Of a DNA stretch of 64,000 nt, positions 28,554 through 39,700 are shown one piece after another; positions within the stretch are counted from its first letter, which is position 1; every line of letters begins with the position of its first letter. This stretch comes from Chrysaora quinquecirrha. Its lineage: Eukaryota > Cnidaria > Scyphozoa > Semaeostomeae > Pelagiidae. The notes under the pieces are model-generated. The model saw nothing but the letters and a program-made list of their open reading frames with translations, ran no database searches and was not told where the DNA came from. Made by a program: the position numbers and the translations under genes. The stretch covers positions 857,467 to 921,466 of the forward strand of contig JACTAT010000035.1 of NCBI GenBank assembly GCA_014526335.1. The letters run 5' to 3'.

Positions 28554-30353
28554 AAGCAAACAACCTAACTAACTAACTAACTAACTAACTAGCTAAATAA
28601 CTAACTAATAGACTTACAAACAACCTAATAAACTAACTAACTTACTAACTGAATAATGAATTAACTAAGTAACTCACAAACTTTTTACTTACTCACTAAT
28701 TAATGTGTTGACCAACTATCTAACTAATAACTATCTATCTAGCATACTAGCATATCTAGCATACAAACTAGCTAACTAACTTCATTCTCATAAGGAAATT
28801 TTTCCATTGAATTGTTATGAGGGGGGACTTATAAGAGAGGGGGGCTTTTTAGAGAGTGGGGGATTAATAAATTATCTAGCATATTTTGTTCTTTATTTGT
28901 TAAGACGAATGCTACAGAAATTTGATTTCATTTAATCTCGTACGATCGCTAGTGAACTTTCAAGTTGCCAAAGTAAGAAGGGGACTTAGAGCTTTTACGG
29001 TACTCAATTATCTAGATGTCTCAATAATTCTTATTTTGATTTTTTAGAAATTACTCTCGAGATGAAAAAGGAAGACTTCGTAACTCACCCTATGTGGACA
29101 ATTCATATAAGATATCCGGAGGAGGATTCCTGTCCACTGCGGAGGACCTTTTGAAAATTGGAAATGTCATGTTGTATTGTCACCAAAACGAGGCTGTAGA
29201 AGGAAATCGAGATGGTAAGTATAGATATATATAGTGCTCACGACGAATTTATTTGCATATATTTGCCCGTTGCTTATTATCAATATTTTCTGCTTATTTC
29301 ATGCTAATAGTATGCAAATGCATGCAAAGTATGCGATTATATGCAAACTTGTTGATGATATGGAAAATAATGCGATATGCAAATTATAATGACACTGATT
29401 ATATGCAAATTTATGCTTATCCAACTGCTAACTTATGCAAATTATGCATTCGAATTTTCTGACAAAACTTTAAAGTTTAATTGCATGCACTTTTATGCTA
29501 AAAGAAGCATTAATTATATGCAAATTTATTGGCAATTTCTGCAAAAATAATGTCTACTAATATATGCAAATTTATGCAAACCATTTATTCGGAAAGCAAA
29601 TTTGTATGACTCTTTATTTTCCATGGAGTGTGCTTAGAATGCAATAATGTTTTCACTTGCAATACACATACTGTACACTAATTTATGCCATTTAATCGAA
29701 ATCTATGCATGCATAATAACACATAATTTTTATTCAACATCCATTTACTTGAAGGCTACCTCAAGAAAGACACTATTAACACGTTATGGACAATTGAGCC
29801 TGCCACGAAAGGCAAAGTCTCCAAAGCGTTTAAGAATTTGGGATTCGGCCTCGGTTGGAAGATTCAACCCGAGGCATCAGACTTGGGTTGCTGTAGAAAT
29901 ACGAAATTTGCTGTTACGCATTCTGGTAAGAATTTTTAGAGCTTTTAACACAATTTAATCTAGTTAAGTTCAATTCAATGCAGTTAGTCAGTCAGTAAGT
30001 TATTTAGTTAGTTAGTTAGTTAATTAGTTAGGGAGTTACTTAGTTAGTTCGTCCGTTAATTAGTTAGTTAGTTAGTTAGTTATTTAGTTAGTTATGTAGT
30101 TAGTTAGTTAGTTAGGTAGGTAGATAGTTAGCTAGAAGGTTAGTTAGTTAGGTAGGTAGATAGTTAGCTAGAAGGTTAGTTAGTTAGACAGTTAGTTAGT
30201 TAGATAGTTAGTTAGTGAGTTAGTGAGTTAGTTAATTAGATAGTAAGTTAGTTAGATAGTTAGTAAGTTACTTATTTAGTTACTTAGTTAGAAAGTTGGT
30301 AAGTTAATTAGTAAGTTAGCTAAAACGTTAGTTAGCTAGTTAGTTAGTAAGTA

Positions 30354-30450
<97 letters not shown>

Positions 30451-30457
30451 TTTAGTG

Positions 30458-30503
<46 letters not shown>

Positions 30504-30852
30504 CTTTGTATTTGTTTGGTTTATTAGTCAACTCAAAATTTCCTTCTTTGCTTGACTGTTATCACCCATTAGACCGATTAACCTATGCGTTAACCTAAAT
30601 TGTTTCTTGTTCTAAATTTCAGGCGGTGCAGTTGGTGCGAGTAGTATTCTGTTAATAATTCCTCGAAAAACAAGCCAAATCAAAGTAAATAAACTGTTAC
30701 ATTCATCTCTAGAGTTGCTAAGCAACAAGGAACCTACAAGGAAAAAACCACGTGGTATAGTCATTGCTATAATGGTTAATATGCAGGATGTTGGACTTCT
30801 TAAAACTGCATTTAAGATTGCAGAGAATTTCGAAGAGTCTCACATGTCATAA
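25011..30852 (+). CDS. LACTB: LACTB: mitochondrial serine beta-lactamase-like protein, complete
   Basis: Seven exons: 25011-25083, 25222-25376, 26627-26927, 27739-28237, 29048-29214, 29755-29925, 30623-30852. They join in phase to 531 residues; vertebrate LACTB is about 547. Exon 1 encodes a basic amphipathic mitochondrial presequence (MFLNRFIHNTKIINLQRPLK). Exon 2 encodes a hydrophobic segment. Exon 3 carries the penicillin-binding-protein/class C beta-lactamase SxxK site as ASISK, with the nucleophile near residue 166. Exon 4 has HTSGIRHY and the Tyr motif region YLYSTHAWTLLSG, separated by a Lys/Glu-rich insert. Exon 5 has YKISGGGFLST. Exons 6 and 7 join at HSGGAVGAS, the third active-site motif. 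In vertebrates LACTB is an intermembrane-space serine protease forming filaments and affecting lipid metabolism; that role is by homology. It is not an antibiotic-resistance gene. No clear AATAAA follows the stop. Confidence 0.93.
25895..26168 (-). repeat. 77-bp CCAAT satellite, short inverted block in LACTB intron 2
   Basis: About four units containing GTGATTGGTGCATTTCGAGC, the reverse complement of the array at 56872-58672. Units end in CAAGGATCGAAAT as there. Confidence 0.85.
26378..26575 (+). repeat. (TAAC)n array, LACTB intron 2
   Basis: Degenerate TAAC/CTAA tetranucleotides over about 200 bp, ending about 50 bp before the acceptor of exon 3. Confidence 0.9.
28262..28785 (+). repeat. 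(TAAC)n array, LACTB intron 4
   Basis: About 520 bp of TAAC/CTAA repeats starting 25 bp after the donor of exon 4. Same strand phase as the arrays at 6122, 26378 and 47375; opposite to 29990. Confidence 0.95.
28815..28998 (-). mobile_element. Fragment of a second AAGCCCC-type element, LACTB intron 4
   Basis: GAGGGGGGACTTATAAGAGA and GCTTTTTAGAGAGTGGGGGA, followed by TTTGTTAAGACGAATGCTAC, correspond in reverse complement to 63320-63662. Non-coding. Confidence 0.5.
29250..29640 (+). repeat. ATGCAAAT-rich degenerate repeat in LACTB intron 5
   Basis: About ten ATGCAAA/ATTTGCAT motifs lie within 390 bp (for example near 29257, 29317, 29341, 29377, 29402, 29434, 29518, 29564 and 29574). The octamer ATGCAAAT is the classic POU-factor site. 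A tandem-repeat origin is the simplest explanation. Confidence 0.6.
29990..30505 (-). repeat. (GTTA)n array, LACTB intron 6, opposite orientation
   Basis: About 510 bp of GTTA/TTAG, the exact complement of the TAAC array at 28262-28785, including an uninterrupted stretch of about 100 bp near 30350-30450. Confidence 0.95.
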
Positions 30853-32116
30853 ATTCGAATTTTTAGAAAAGGCAGGGACATGCTTCTTACTTTTAGGTGC
30901 CTAAATAACTTTAAAAAAGTATCTAGCCCTAAATCTTATTAGGACCCTTCCTTATATTAAGATTTGCATTAATATACGGTGTCGATATTTTTTACTTACT
31001 GAGTGTTGTTTAGGGGGGATACATGTTTCCCTGCTCCCTTGAGAAAATAACCTTGTTTCCTGGAGTTTTGTAGGATTATTTCTTAGACTGATAGTCAAGC
31101 GGATTGATAGATAGTCAAGCGGATTGATAGATAGTCAAGCGGATTGATAGGAAGATTTGACTTGATCCCTTTTCCCCCGATGTTCCCTTGTTCCTTTCTA
31201 ATTTTGGCTACGTTCCCTTGTTTCCTGGATACACTTCGCATGTTCCCATGTTTCCTGGAACCCCTAAACGACCAAAATTACAATAGTTAGTTCTTTAATC
31301 TGAAAGATGATTAAGACTCTGGTCATGTTTTTTAGATTTACATTTTAAGAATAATTATTACTCATTTTTTTATAGAAATTATAACATTAGTGAATCCAGA
31401 ACTCAAACTTTGTTAGTCATCTCGTTTGTTTCTTGAAAGAAAAAGGTTTTGAAAAGGGGGAGTAGCTCCGTCGGTAACCCCATTTGCCGTAGTCTTTCAA
31501 AAACAGGCATAATCGGGCGCAAAATGTGCCTATTTTGCGCCAAAAGTTTAATGAAGAATGAATTAAGAACTGGAACACCCACCTACAATCTTCGACAAAA
31601 TATTTGGAACAAGCCTTTTTTTCAAGGAATACTTCCTTATCCAGAGTTTACCTACTTTCTTAACTCCAATTCGTCCCCCTTTATCCCCATAACAATGTTG
31701 GTTCTAGTTGAGCAAGACAACTTCTGGTCGAAACTAGGGAGTCATAGAATAAAGAATAGAATAGAATAGCAGAACTATTTAGGCTGTTCCAATACATTTT
31801 GTCTAAGATTGCAGATTTCACCTTCTCCTACGCCCAGAGTTTAACCATAAAGGGATCTCTTAGGGGTAAAAAAAGAGTGGCTTGTTTGCGGATTGCGCTT
31901 TCACCGTAATTTCCACTAGAATTTAAGTTGTTGTTGTTATCTTTCACAAGCGAAGATATTTTCAAAGCGAGGCAAAGGATTCGAAAAAAGATGGCGACGG
32001 GGATGCACATGTTTTGTTTGTTTTGCAAAGAAAAAATTGATCTGATCATCCAGTATGGAAAGAAAGTTGTTGATTTTCGAATTTGTTGATTGGTAAGTTG
32101 ATGTGATATGTTATAG

Positions 32117-32269
32117 GTAATCGCTGAATACTCAATACCTATGTCATATCGGATGTACCCTGATGATTCTTTGTACTGTCAGTATCAAGCTTCACCAGGA
32201 AAAGTCAAAAAAACAAGACTAAGACCAATTTTCAGAAAATTGAGGCCCATATGTATACCAAATAAATGA
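32117..32269 (+). CDS. Possible terminal exon of an unrecognised gene
   Basis: After a TATAG acceptor the frame reads VIAEYSIPMSYRMYPDDSLY and then a Lys/Arg-rich tail ending at a TGA (32267-32269). Codon use looks protein-like. The nearest upstream open piece (ATG at 31991) stops at 32087-32089 and the gap would be too short for an intron, so no full gene could be built. Could be chance or a pseudogene. Confidence 0.25.
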   Translation, partial: VIAEYSIPMSYRMYPDDSLYCQYQASPGKVKKTRLRPIFRKLRPICIPNK

Positions 32270-32371
32270 AAACGATACTACTCTTTTGGGCAGAATGTCC
32301 CTAAAATGTATTAGGTACCCCCAACCCCTGGAATTCAGCACTATAACTTGTACGAGAACACCTTAAAGTTA

Positions 32372-32545
32372 AAGGTGCTGTGGCATCATGGTGTTGTACA
32401 GCTTAGTTGACCCGTGGTGTCAGGAGCTCAGTGTGGTCTGGGTTCAAGCCCAGCCACAGTTACATCACTGCCAGTGTTGAGGTCTTGATTAGTTAACTTA
32501 CAACTGAGATCCTAAGCGACTGGTGCAAAAAACACCATTTCACTT
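32372..32545 (+). mobile_element. tRNA-derived SINE family 2, copy B
   Basis: AGGTGCTGTGGCATCATGGT start, B-box GGTTCAAGCC, body GATTAGTTAACTTACAACTG, ending ACACCATTTCAC. Uninterrupted, so it shows the empty site for the insertion in copy A. Confidence 0.75.
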
Positions 32546-32890
32546 GCTCCCCAGTGGGTCTACTTGACTTTGATTAGTATGGTGGCAGGCACTCAAAGAA
32601 ATAGCTTTGTTACCCGGCCATAGAATTGCTCCTGATGCAGGGCTTTGGAGAATTTGGCAAAAAATATAGTCCAAAACGAACCAGCCCACTCTAGCAAAAT
32701 ATCCCTTTTGACAACCTGGAAAAAGTTTAGAAAAAGGGCTTTGAAAAAGTGCCTTCTTTTGATACCCAGCGCTAGGGAAAACAGGTGAACTTAATACCAG
32801 GGAAGGAGTGTGCCTAGTATCCCAAATATATGTATATAATCCCCCAATCTTAAAATTGTTTTTTACAATTTTTTTCAACTTTTTTTCCAG

Positions 32891-33014
32891 ATATAAATTG
32901 GTCCAGGGAGGAAATAAATTGGTGGCTGATGTCAGAGATGGATTGACAATAATAGTTTGCAAAAAACAGGACAAAATAAAGTCAGAATTGAAGAACTTTG
33001 TTCAGTTTTTTTAA
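32891..33014 (+). CDS. Possible terminal exon of an unrecognised gene
   Basis: A strong pyrimidine tract and CAG precede a frame reading YKLVQGGNKLVADVRDGLTI, then a Lys-rich helix-like end and a stop at 33012-33014. Needs phase 2 in, which the piece at 32117 does not supply. No family recognised. Confidence 0.3.
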
Positions 33015-33764
33015 AAAGTGGACATTTTATGAAAATTTAACTTCTCTGTGCCAGAGGTGAGTGTCAATTCTTGTGTTTGTTGTATGTCAAAAAAGGAAAA
33101 TTTCCATAAAGTTCTAAAAATTAGTGTTATTCAACATGTAAGTGCTTAAACCATTGTCTCGATTATTGTTATCATTATGATTGGTGACCAGAAAACACCA
33201 TTCCACCCCATTCCTTGTGAAATTAAGAAGTTAGTGCGGATTGCTATTTCGGTTAAAAGCTGCAGTCGCATTCACCAAGCCGTAAATTGATGTAAAAAAA
33301 AACAAAAGACGCAAGACGCATCTTTTTCTGGGGCCGCAAACCGTAGAAAAAACATTGCCATATCCGTAACTCGTACGTAAATTAGGGGTTGAAGCCGTGA
33401 AGCCGCAAACCTCGGCCTCTGTTTCACCGGACACAGCAAGAGAGCCAATAGAATTACCGGAGATTTTTTCTTCACTTGGATCCCTCACTAATTTGAGGAA
33501 CTTTATGGAAAGTCATTGTTAATTTATGTCATTATAGCATGGAAAGTAGCATAATTTATGTCATGAATGGCTTAAGATTTGAAAAACATTTATCTTCAAT
33601 TCTACTAAAATACAAGCGCTGCAAGCAACGCAAGGTCCTATTCAGACTGCCATGGGCTACAGACATCGTACCTTTTCCGGATGAACAAAAACTACATTCT
33701 TGACTCCTTTAAGTTACATACTAATAATATCCTGGGGATTGCGGAAAGCGTAAAAATTTCTTTC

Positions 33765-36700
33765 TAGATTGCTTTTTTGAAGTTTTTTTTGGCTGATTGA
33801 AATGCGAGCCCATTTTCAGCTTCATCAATGGGGGAAAAAATACCGCCTTTTCAAGGTCAAATTTTCGCTTCTAAAACTTTTTTCGATTTATTTCAACGAC
33901 ATCCTGAAAATATAGACCCTAAAGATGATAGAAATCATAACAAGTTGGCTCTAAATTGCTTTATTTGAAGTTTTTTGGCTGTTTGAAACGCGAGCCCATT
34001 TTCAGCCTCCATCATGGCAAAAAAGTGCCGCCTTTTCAAAACCATTTTCTCATTTCTAAAACTACTTGACTGATTTATTTCAACTTTGTTCTGATGGTAT
34101 AGACCCTAAAGATCATAGAAAGCATCAAAAGTTCTATCTTAATTGCTTCTTTGGAAGTTTTTTGGCAGCTTGAAATGCGATGCCTTTTTCAGCCGCCATG
34201 ATGGCCAAAAAGTGTTCCTTTTTCAAAGTCGATTTTTCCAATTTCAAACATGTTTATTGGGTTCTTTCGACTAAATTCTAAAAGTATAGACCCTAAAGAT
34301 CACAAAAAGCATAAAAAGTCCTATCTAAATTGCTTCTTTGGTAATTTTTTGGCAGCTTGAAATGCGATGCCTTTTTCAGCCGCCATGATGGCCAAAAAGT
34401 GTTCCTTTTCAAGGTCGATTTTTCCACTTTTAAACATGTTCATTGGGTTTTTTCGACTAAGTTCTAAACGTATAGACCCTAAAGATCACAAAAAGCATTA
34501 AAAGTTCTATCTAAATTGCTTTTTTGGTAATAGTTTAGCAGCTTGAAATGCGATGCCTTTTTCAGCCGCCATGATGGCCAAAAAGTGTTCCTTTTTCAAG
34601 GTCGATTTTTCCACTTTTAAGCATGTTCATTGATTTCTTTTAACTAAATTCTAAAAGTATAGATCCTCAAGATCATAAAAAGCACAAAAAGTTCTGTCTA
34701 AATTGCTTCTTTGGTAATTTTTTGGCAGCTTGAAATGCGATGCCTTTTTCAGCCAACATGATGGCCAAAAAGTTTTCCTTTTTCAAGGTCGATTTTTCCA
34801 CTTTGAAACATGTTCATTGGGTTCTTTCGACTAAATTCTAAAAGTATAGACCCTAAAGATCACAAAAAGCATAAAAAGTCCTATCTAAATTGCTTCTTTG
34901 GTAATTTTTTGGCAGCTTGAAATGCGATGCCTTTTTCAGCCACCATGATGGCCAAAAATTGTTCCTTTTTCAAGGTCGATTTTTCCACTTTCAAACATGT
35001 TCATTGGGTTCTTTTGACAAAATTCTAAAAGTTTAGACCCTGAAGATTACAGAAAGCACAAAAAGTTCTATCTAAATTGCTTCTTTGGTAATTTTTTAGC
35101 AGCTTGAAATGCGATGCCTTTTTCAGCCACCATAATGGCCAAAAAGTGTTCCTTTTTCAAGGTCGATTTTTCCACTTTTTAACATGTTCATTGGGTTCTC
35201 TCGATTAAATTCTGAAAATATAGACCCTAAAGATCATAGAAAGCATCAAAAGTTCTATCTTAATTGCTTCTTTGGAAGTTTTTTGGCAGCTTGAAATGCG
35301 ATGCCTTTTTCAGCCGCCATGATGGCCAAAAAGTGTTCCTTTCTCAAAGTCGATTTTTCCAATTTCAAACATGTTTATTGGGTTCTTTCGACTAAATTCT
35401 AAAAGTATAGACCCTAAAGATCACAAAAAGCATAAAAAGTCCTATCTAAATTGCTTCTTTGGTAATTTTTTGGCAGCTTGAAATGCGATGCCTTTTTCAG
35501 CCGCCATGATGGCCAAAAAGTGTTCCTTTTCAAGGTCGATTTTTCCACTTTTAAACATGTTCATTGGGTTTTTTCGACTAAATTCTAAAAGTATAGACCC
35601 TAAAGATCACAAAAAGCATTAAAAGTTCTATCTAAATTGCTTTTTTGGTAATAGTTTAGCAGCTTGAAATGCGATGCCTTTTTCAGCCGCCATGATGGCC
35701 AAAAAGTGTTCCTTTTTCAAGGTCGATTTTTCCACTTTTAAGCATGTTCATTGATTTCTTTTAACTAAATTCTAAAAGTATAGATCCTCAAGATCATAAA
35801 AAGCACAAAAAGGTCTGTCTAAATTGCTTCTTTGGTAATTTTTTGGCAGCTTGAAATGCGATGCCTTTTTCAGCCAACATGATGGCCAAAAAGTTTTCCT
35901 TTTTCAAGGTCGATTTTTCCACTTTGAAACATGTTCATTGGGTTCTTTCGACTAAATTCTAAAAGTATAGACCCTAAAGATCACAAAAAGCATAAAAAGT
36001 CCTATCTAAATTGCTTCTTTGGTAATTTTTTGGCAGCTTGAAATGCGATGCCTTTTTCAGCCACCATGATGGCCAAAAATTGTTCCTTTTTCAAGGTCGA
36101 TTTTTCCACTTTCAAACATGTTCATTGGGTTCTTTTGACAAAATTCTAAAAGTTTAGACCCTGAAGATTACAGAAAGCACAAAAAGTTCTATCTAAATTG
36201 CTTCTTTAGTAATTTTTTAGCAGCTTGAAATACGATGCCTTTTTCAGCCGCCATGATGGCCAAAAAGTGTTCCTTTTGCAAGGTCGATTTTTCCACTTTT
36301 AAAGATGTTCATTGGGTTCTTTTGACTAAATTCTGAAATTATAGATCCTATAGATCGCAAAAAGCATAAAAGTTCTATCTAAATTGCTTTTTTGGTAATA
36401 TTTTAGTATTTTGAAATCCGATGCCTTTTTCAGCCGCCATGATGGCCAAAAAGTGTTCCTTTTTCAAAGTCGATTTTTCCACTTTTAAACATGTTCATTG
36501 GGTTCTTTCGACTAAATTTTATAAATATAGACCCTCAAGATCACAAAAAGCACAAAAAGTTCTATCTAAATTGTTTTTTTGGTTATATTTTAGTATTTTG
36601 AAATCCGATGCCTTTTTCAGCCGCCGTGATGGCCAAAAAGCGTTCCTTTTTCAAGGTCTATTTTTCCACTTTTAAACATGTTCATTGGGTTCTTTCGACT

Positions 36701-39700
36701 AAATTTTATAAATATAGACCCTAAAGATCACAATAAGCATAAAAAGTTCTATCTAAATTGCTTCTTTGGTAATTTTTTAGCAGCTTGAAATGCGATGCCT
36801 TTTTCAGCCGCTATGATGGCCAAAAAGTGTTCCTTTTTCAAGGTCGATTTTTCCACTTTTAAACATGTTCATTGGGTTTTTTCGACTGAATTCTAAAAGT
36901 ATAGACCCTCAAGATTACAAAAAGCACAAAAAATTCTATCTAAATTGCTTTTTTGGTAATACTTTAGTATTTTGAAATCCGATGCCTTTTTCAGCCGCCA
37001 TGATGGCCAATAAGTGTTCCTTTTTCAAGGTCTATTTTTCCACTTTTAAACATGTTCATTGGGTTCTTTCGACTAAATTCTAAAAATATAGACCCTAAAG
37101 ATCACAATAAGCATAAAAAGTTCTATCTAAATTGCTTCTTTGGTAATTTTTTAGCAGCTTGAAATGCGATGCCTTTTTCAGCCGCTATGATGGCCAAAAA
37201 GTGTTCCTTTTTCAAGGTCGATTTTTCCACTTTTAAACATGTTCATTGGGTTTTTTCGACTAAATTCTAAAAATATAGACCCTAAAGATCACAATAAGCA
37301 TAAAAAGTTCTATCTAAATTGCTTCTTTGGTAATTTTTTAGCAGCTTGAAATGCGATGCCTTTTTCAGCCGCTATGATGGCCAAAAAGTGTTCCTTTTTC
37401 AAGGTCGATTTTTCCACTTTTAAACATGTTCATTGGGTTCTTTCGACTAAATTCTAAAAATATAGACCCTCAAGATCACAAAAAGCACAAAAAGTTCTAT
37501 CTAAATTGCTTTTTTGGTAATATTTTAGTATTTTGAAATCCGATGCCTTTTTCAGCTGCCATGATGGCCAAAAAGTGTTCCTTTTTCAAGGTCGATTTTT
37601 CCACTTTTAAACATGTTCATTGGGTTCTTTCGACTTAATTCTAAAAATATAGACCCTCAAGATTACAAAAAGCACAAAAAATTCTATCTAAATTGCTTTT
37701 TTGGTAATATTTTAGTATTTTGAAATCCAATGCCTTTTTCAGCTGCCATGATGGCCAATAAGTGTTCCTTTTTCAAGGTCGATTTTTCCACTTTTAAACA
37801 TGTTCATTGGGTTCTTTCGACTAAATTCTAAAAATATAGACCCTCAAGATCACAAAAAGCACAAAAAGTTCTATCTAAATTGCTTTTTTGGTAATATTTT
37901 AGTATTTTGAAATCCGATGCCTTTTTCAGCTGCCATGATGGCCAAAAAGTGTTCCTTTTTCAAGGTCGATTTTTCCACTTTTAAACATGTTCATTGGGTT
38001 CTTTCGACTAAATTCTAAAAATATAGACCCTAAAGATCACAATAAGCATAAAAAGTTCTATCTAAATTGCTTCTTTGGTAATTTTTTAGCAGCTTGAAAT
38101 GCGATGCCTTTTTCAGCCGCCATGATGGCCAAAAAGTGTTCCTTTTTCAAGGTCGATTTTTCCACTTTTAAACATGTTCATTGGGTTTTTTCGACTAAAT
38201 TCTAAAAGTATAGACCCTAAAGATCACAAAAAGCACAAAAAGTTCTATCTAAATTGCTTCTTTGGTAATTTTTTAGCAGCTTGAAATGCGATGCCTTTTT
38301 CAGCCGCCATGATGGCCAAAAAGTGTTCCTTTTTCAAGGTCGATTTTTCCACTTTTAAACATGTTCATTGGGTTCTTTCGACTAAATTCTAAAAATATAG
38401 ACCCTAAAGATCACAAAAAGCACAAAAAGTTCTATCTAAATTGCTTTTTTGGTAATGTTTTAGTATTTTGAAATCCGATGCCTTTTTCAGCTGCCATGAT
38501 GGCCAAAAAGTGTTCCTTTTTCAAGGTCGATTTTTCCACTTTTAAAGATGTTCATTGGGTTCTTTTGACTAAATTCTGAAATTATAGATCCTATAGATCG
38601 CAAAAAGCATAAAAAGTTCTATCTAAATTGCTTTTTTGGTAATATTTTAGTATTTTGAAATCCGATGCCTTTTTCAGCCGCCATGATGGCCAAAAAGTGT
38701 TCCTTTTTCAAGGTCGATTTTTCCACTTTTAAACATGTTCATTGGGTTCTTTCGACTAAATTCTATAAATATAGACCCTAAAGATCACAAAAAGCACAAA
38801 AAGTTCTACCTAAATTGTTTTTTTGGTTATATTTTAGTATTTTGAAATCCGATGCCTTTTTCAGCCGCCGTGATGGCCAAAAAGCGTTCCTTTTTCAAGG
38901 TCTATTTTTCCACTTTTAAACATGTTCATTGGGTTCTTTCGACTAAATTCTAAAAATATAGACCCTAAAGATCACAATAAGCATAAAAAGTTCTATCTAA
39001 ATTGCTTCTTTGGTAATTTTTTAGCAGCTTGAAATGCGATGCCTTTTTCAGCCGCTATGATGGCCAAAAAGTGTTCCTTTTTCAAGGTCGATTTTTCCAC
39101 TTTTAAACATGTTCATTGGGTTTTTTCGACTAAATTCTAAAAATATAGACCCTAAAGATCACAATAAGCATAAAAAGTTCTATCTAAATTGCTTCTTTGG
39201 TAATTTTTTAGCAGCTTGAAATGCGATGCCTTTTTCAGCCGCTATGATGGCCAAAAAGTGTTCCTTTTTCAAGGTCGATTTTTCCACTTTTAAACATGTT
39301 CATTGGGTTTTTTCGACTAAATTCTAAAAATATAGACCCTAAAGATCACAATAAGCATAAAAAGTTCTATCTAAATTGCTTTTTTGGTAATGTTGTAGTA
39401 TTTTGAAATCCGATGCCTTTTTCAGCCGCCATGATGGTCAAAAAGTGTTCCTTTTTCAAGGTCTATTTTTCCACTTTGAAACATGTTCATTGGGTTCTTT
39501 CGACTAAATTCTCAAAGTTTGGACCCTGAAGATTACAGAAAACGCAAAAAGTTCTATCTGAATATCTTTTTTGGTAATTATTTAACAGTTTGAAATGCGA
39601 TGCCTTTTTCAGCCGCCATGATTTTCGAAAGGTGTTCCTTGTTCAAGGTCGATTTTTCCGTTTTTAAACATGTTCATTGATTTCTATCTTCTAAATTCTG

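Larger units (their letters stand above)
30853..33760. other. Intergenic region between LACTB and the 187-bp satellite
   Basis: Contains three copies of a 20-bp unit (TAGTCAAGCGGATTGATAGA) at 31090-31150, TGTTCCCTTGTTTCCTGG-type repeats at 31020-31260, SINE family 2 copy B, and two exon-like pieces listed separately. The rest is unassigned; the open frames at 33231-33488 on the minus strand lack any recognisable domain. Confidence 0.5.

Noticed and set aside
25011..30852. Bacterial antibiotic-resistance gene or recent transfer
   Set aside because: Seven spliceosomal exons, a mitochondrial presequence and LACTB-specific motifs show the ancient animal gene.
33231..33488. Minus-strand 85-residue frame
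   Set aside because: Composition is mixed and two frames overlap; no signal, domain or splice context that could be defended.
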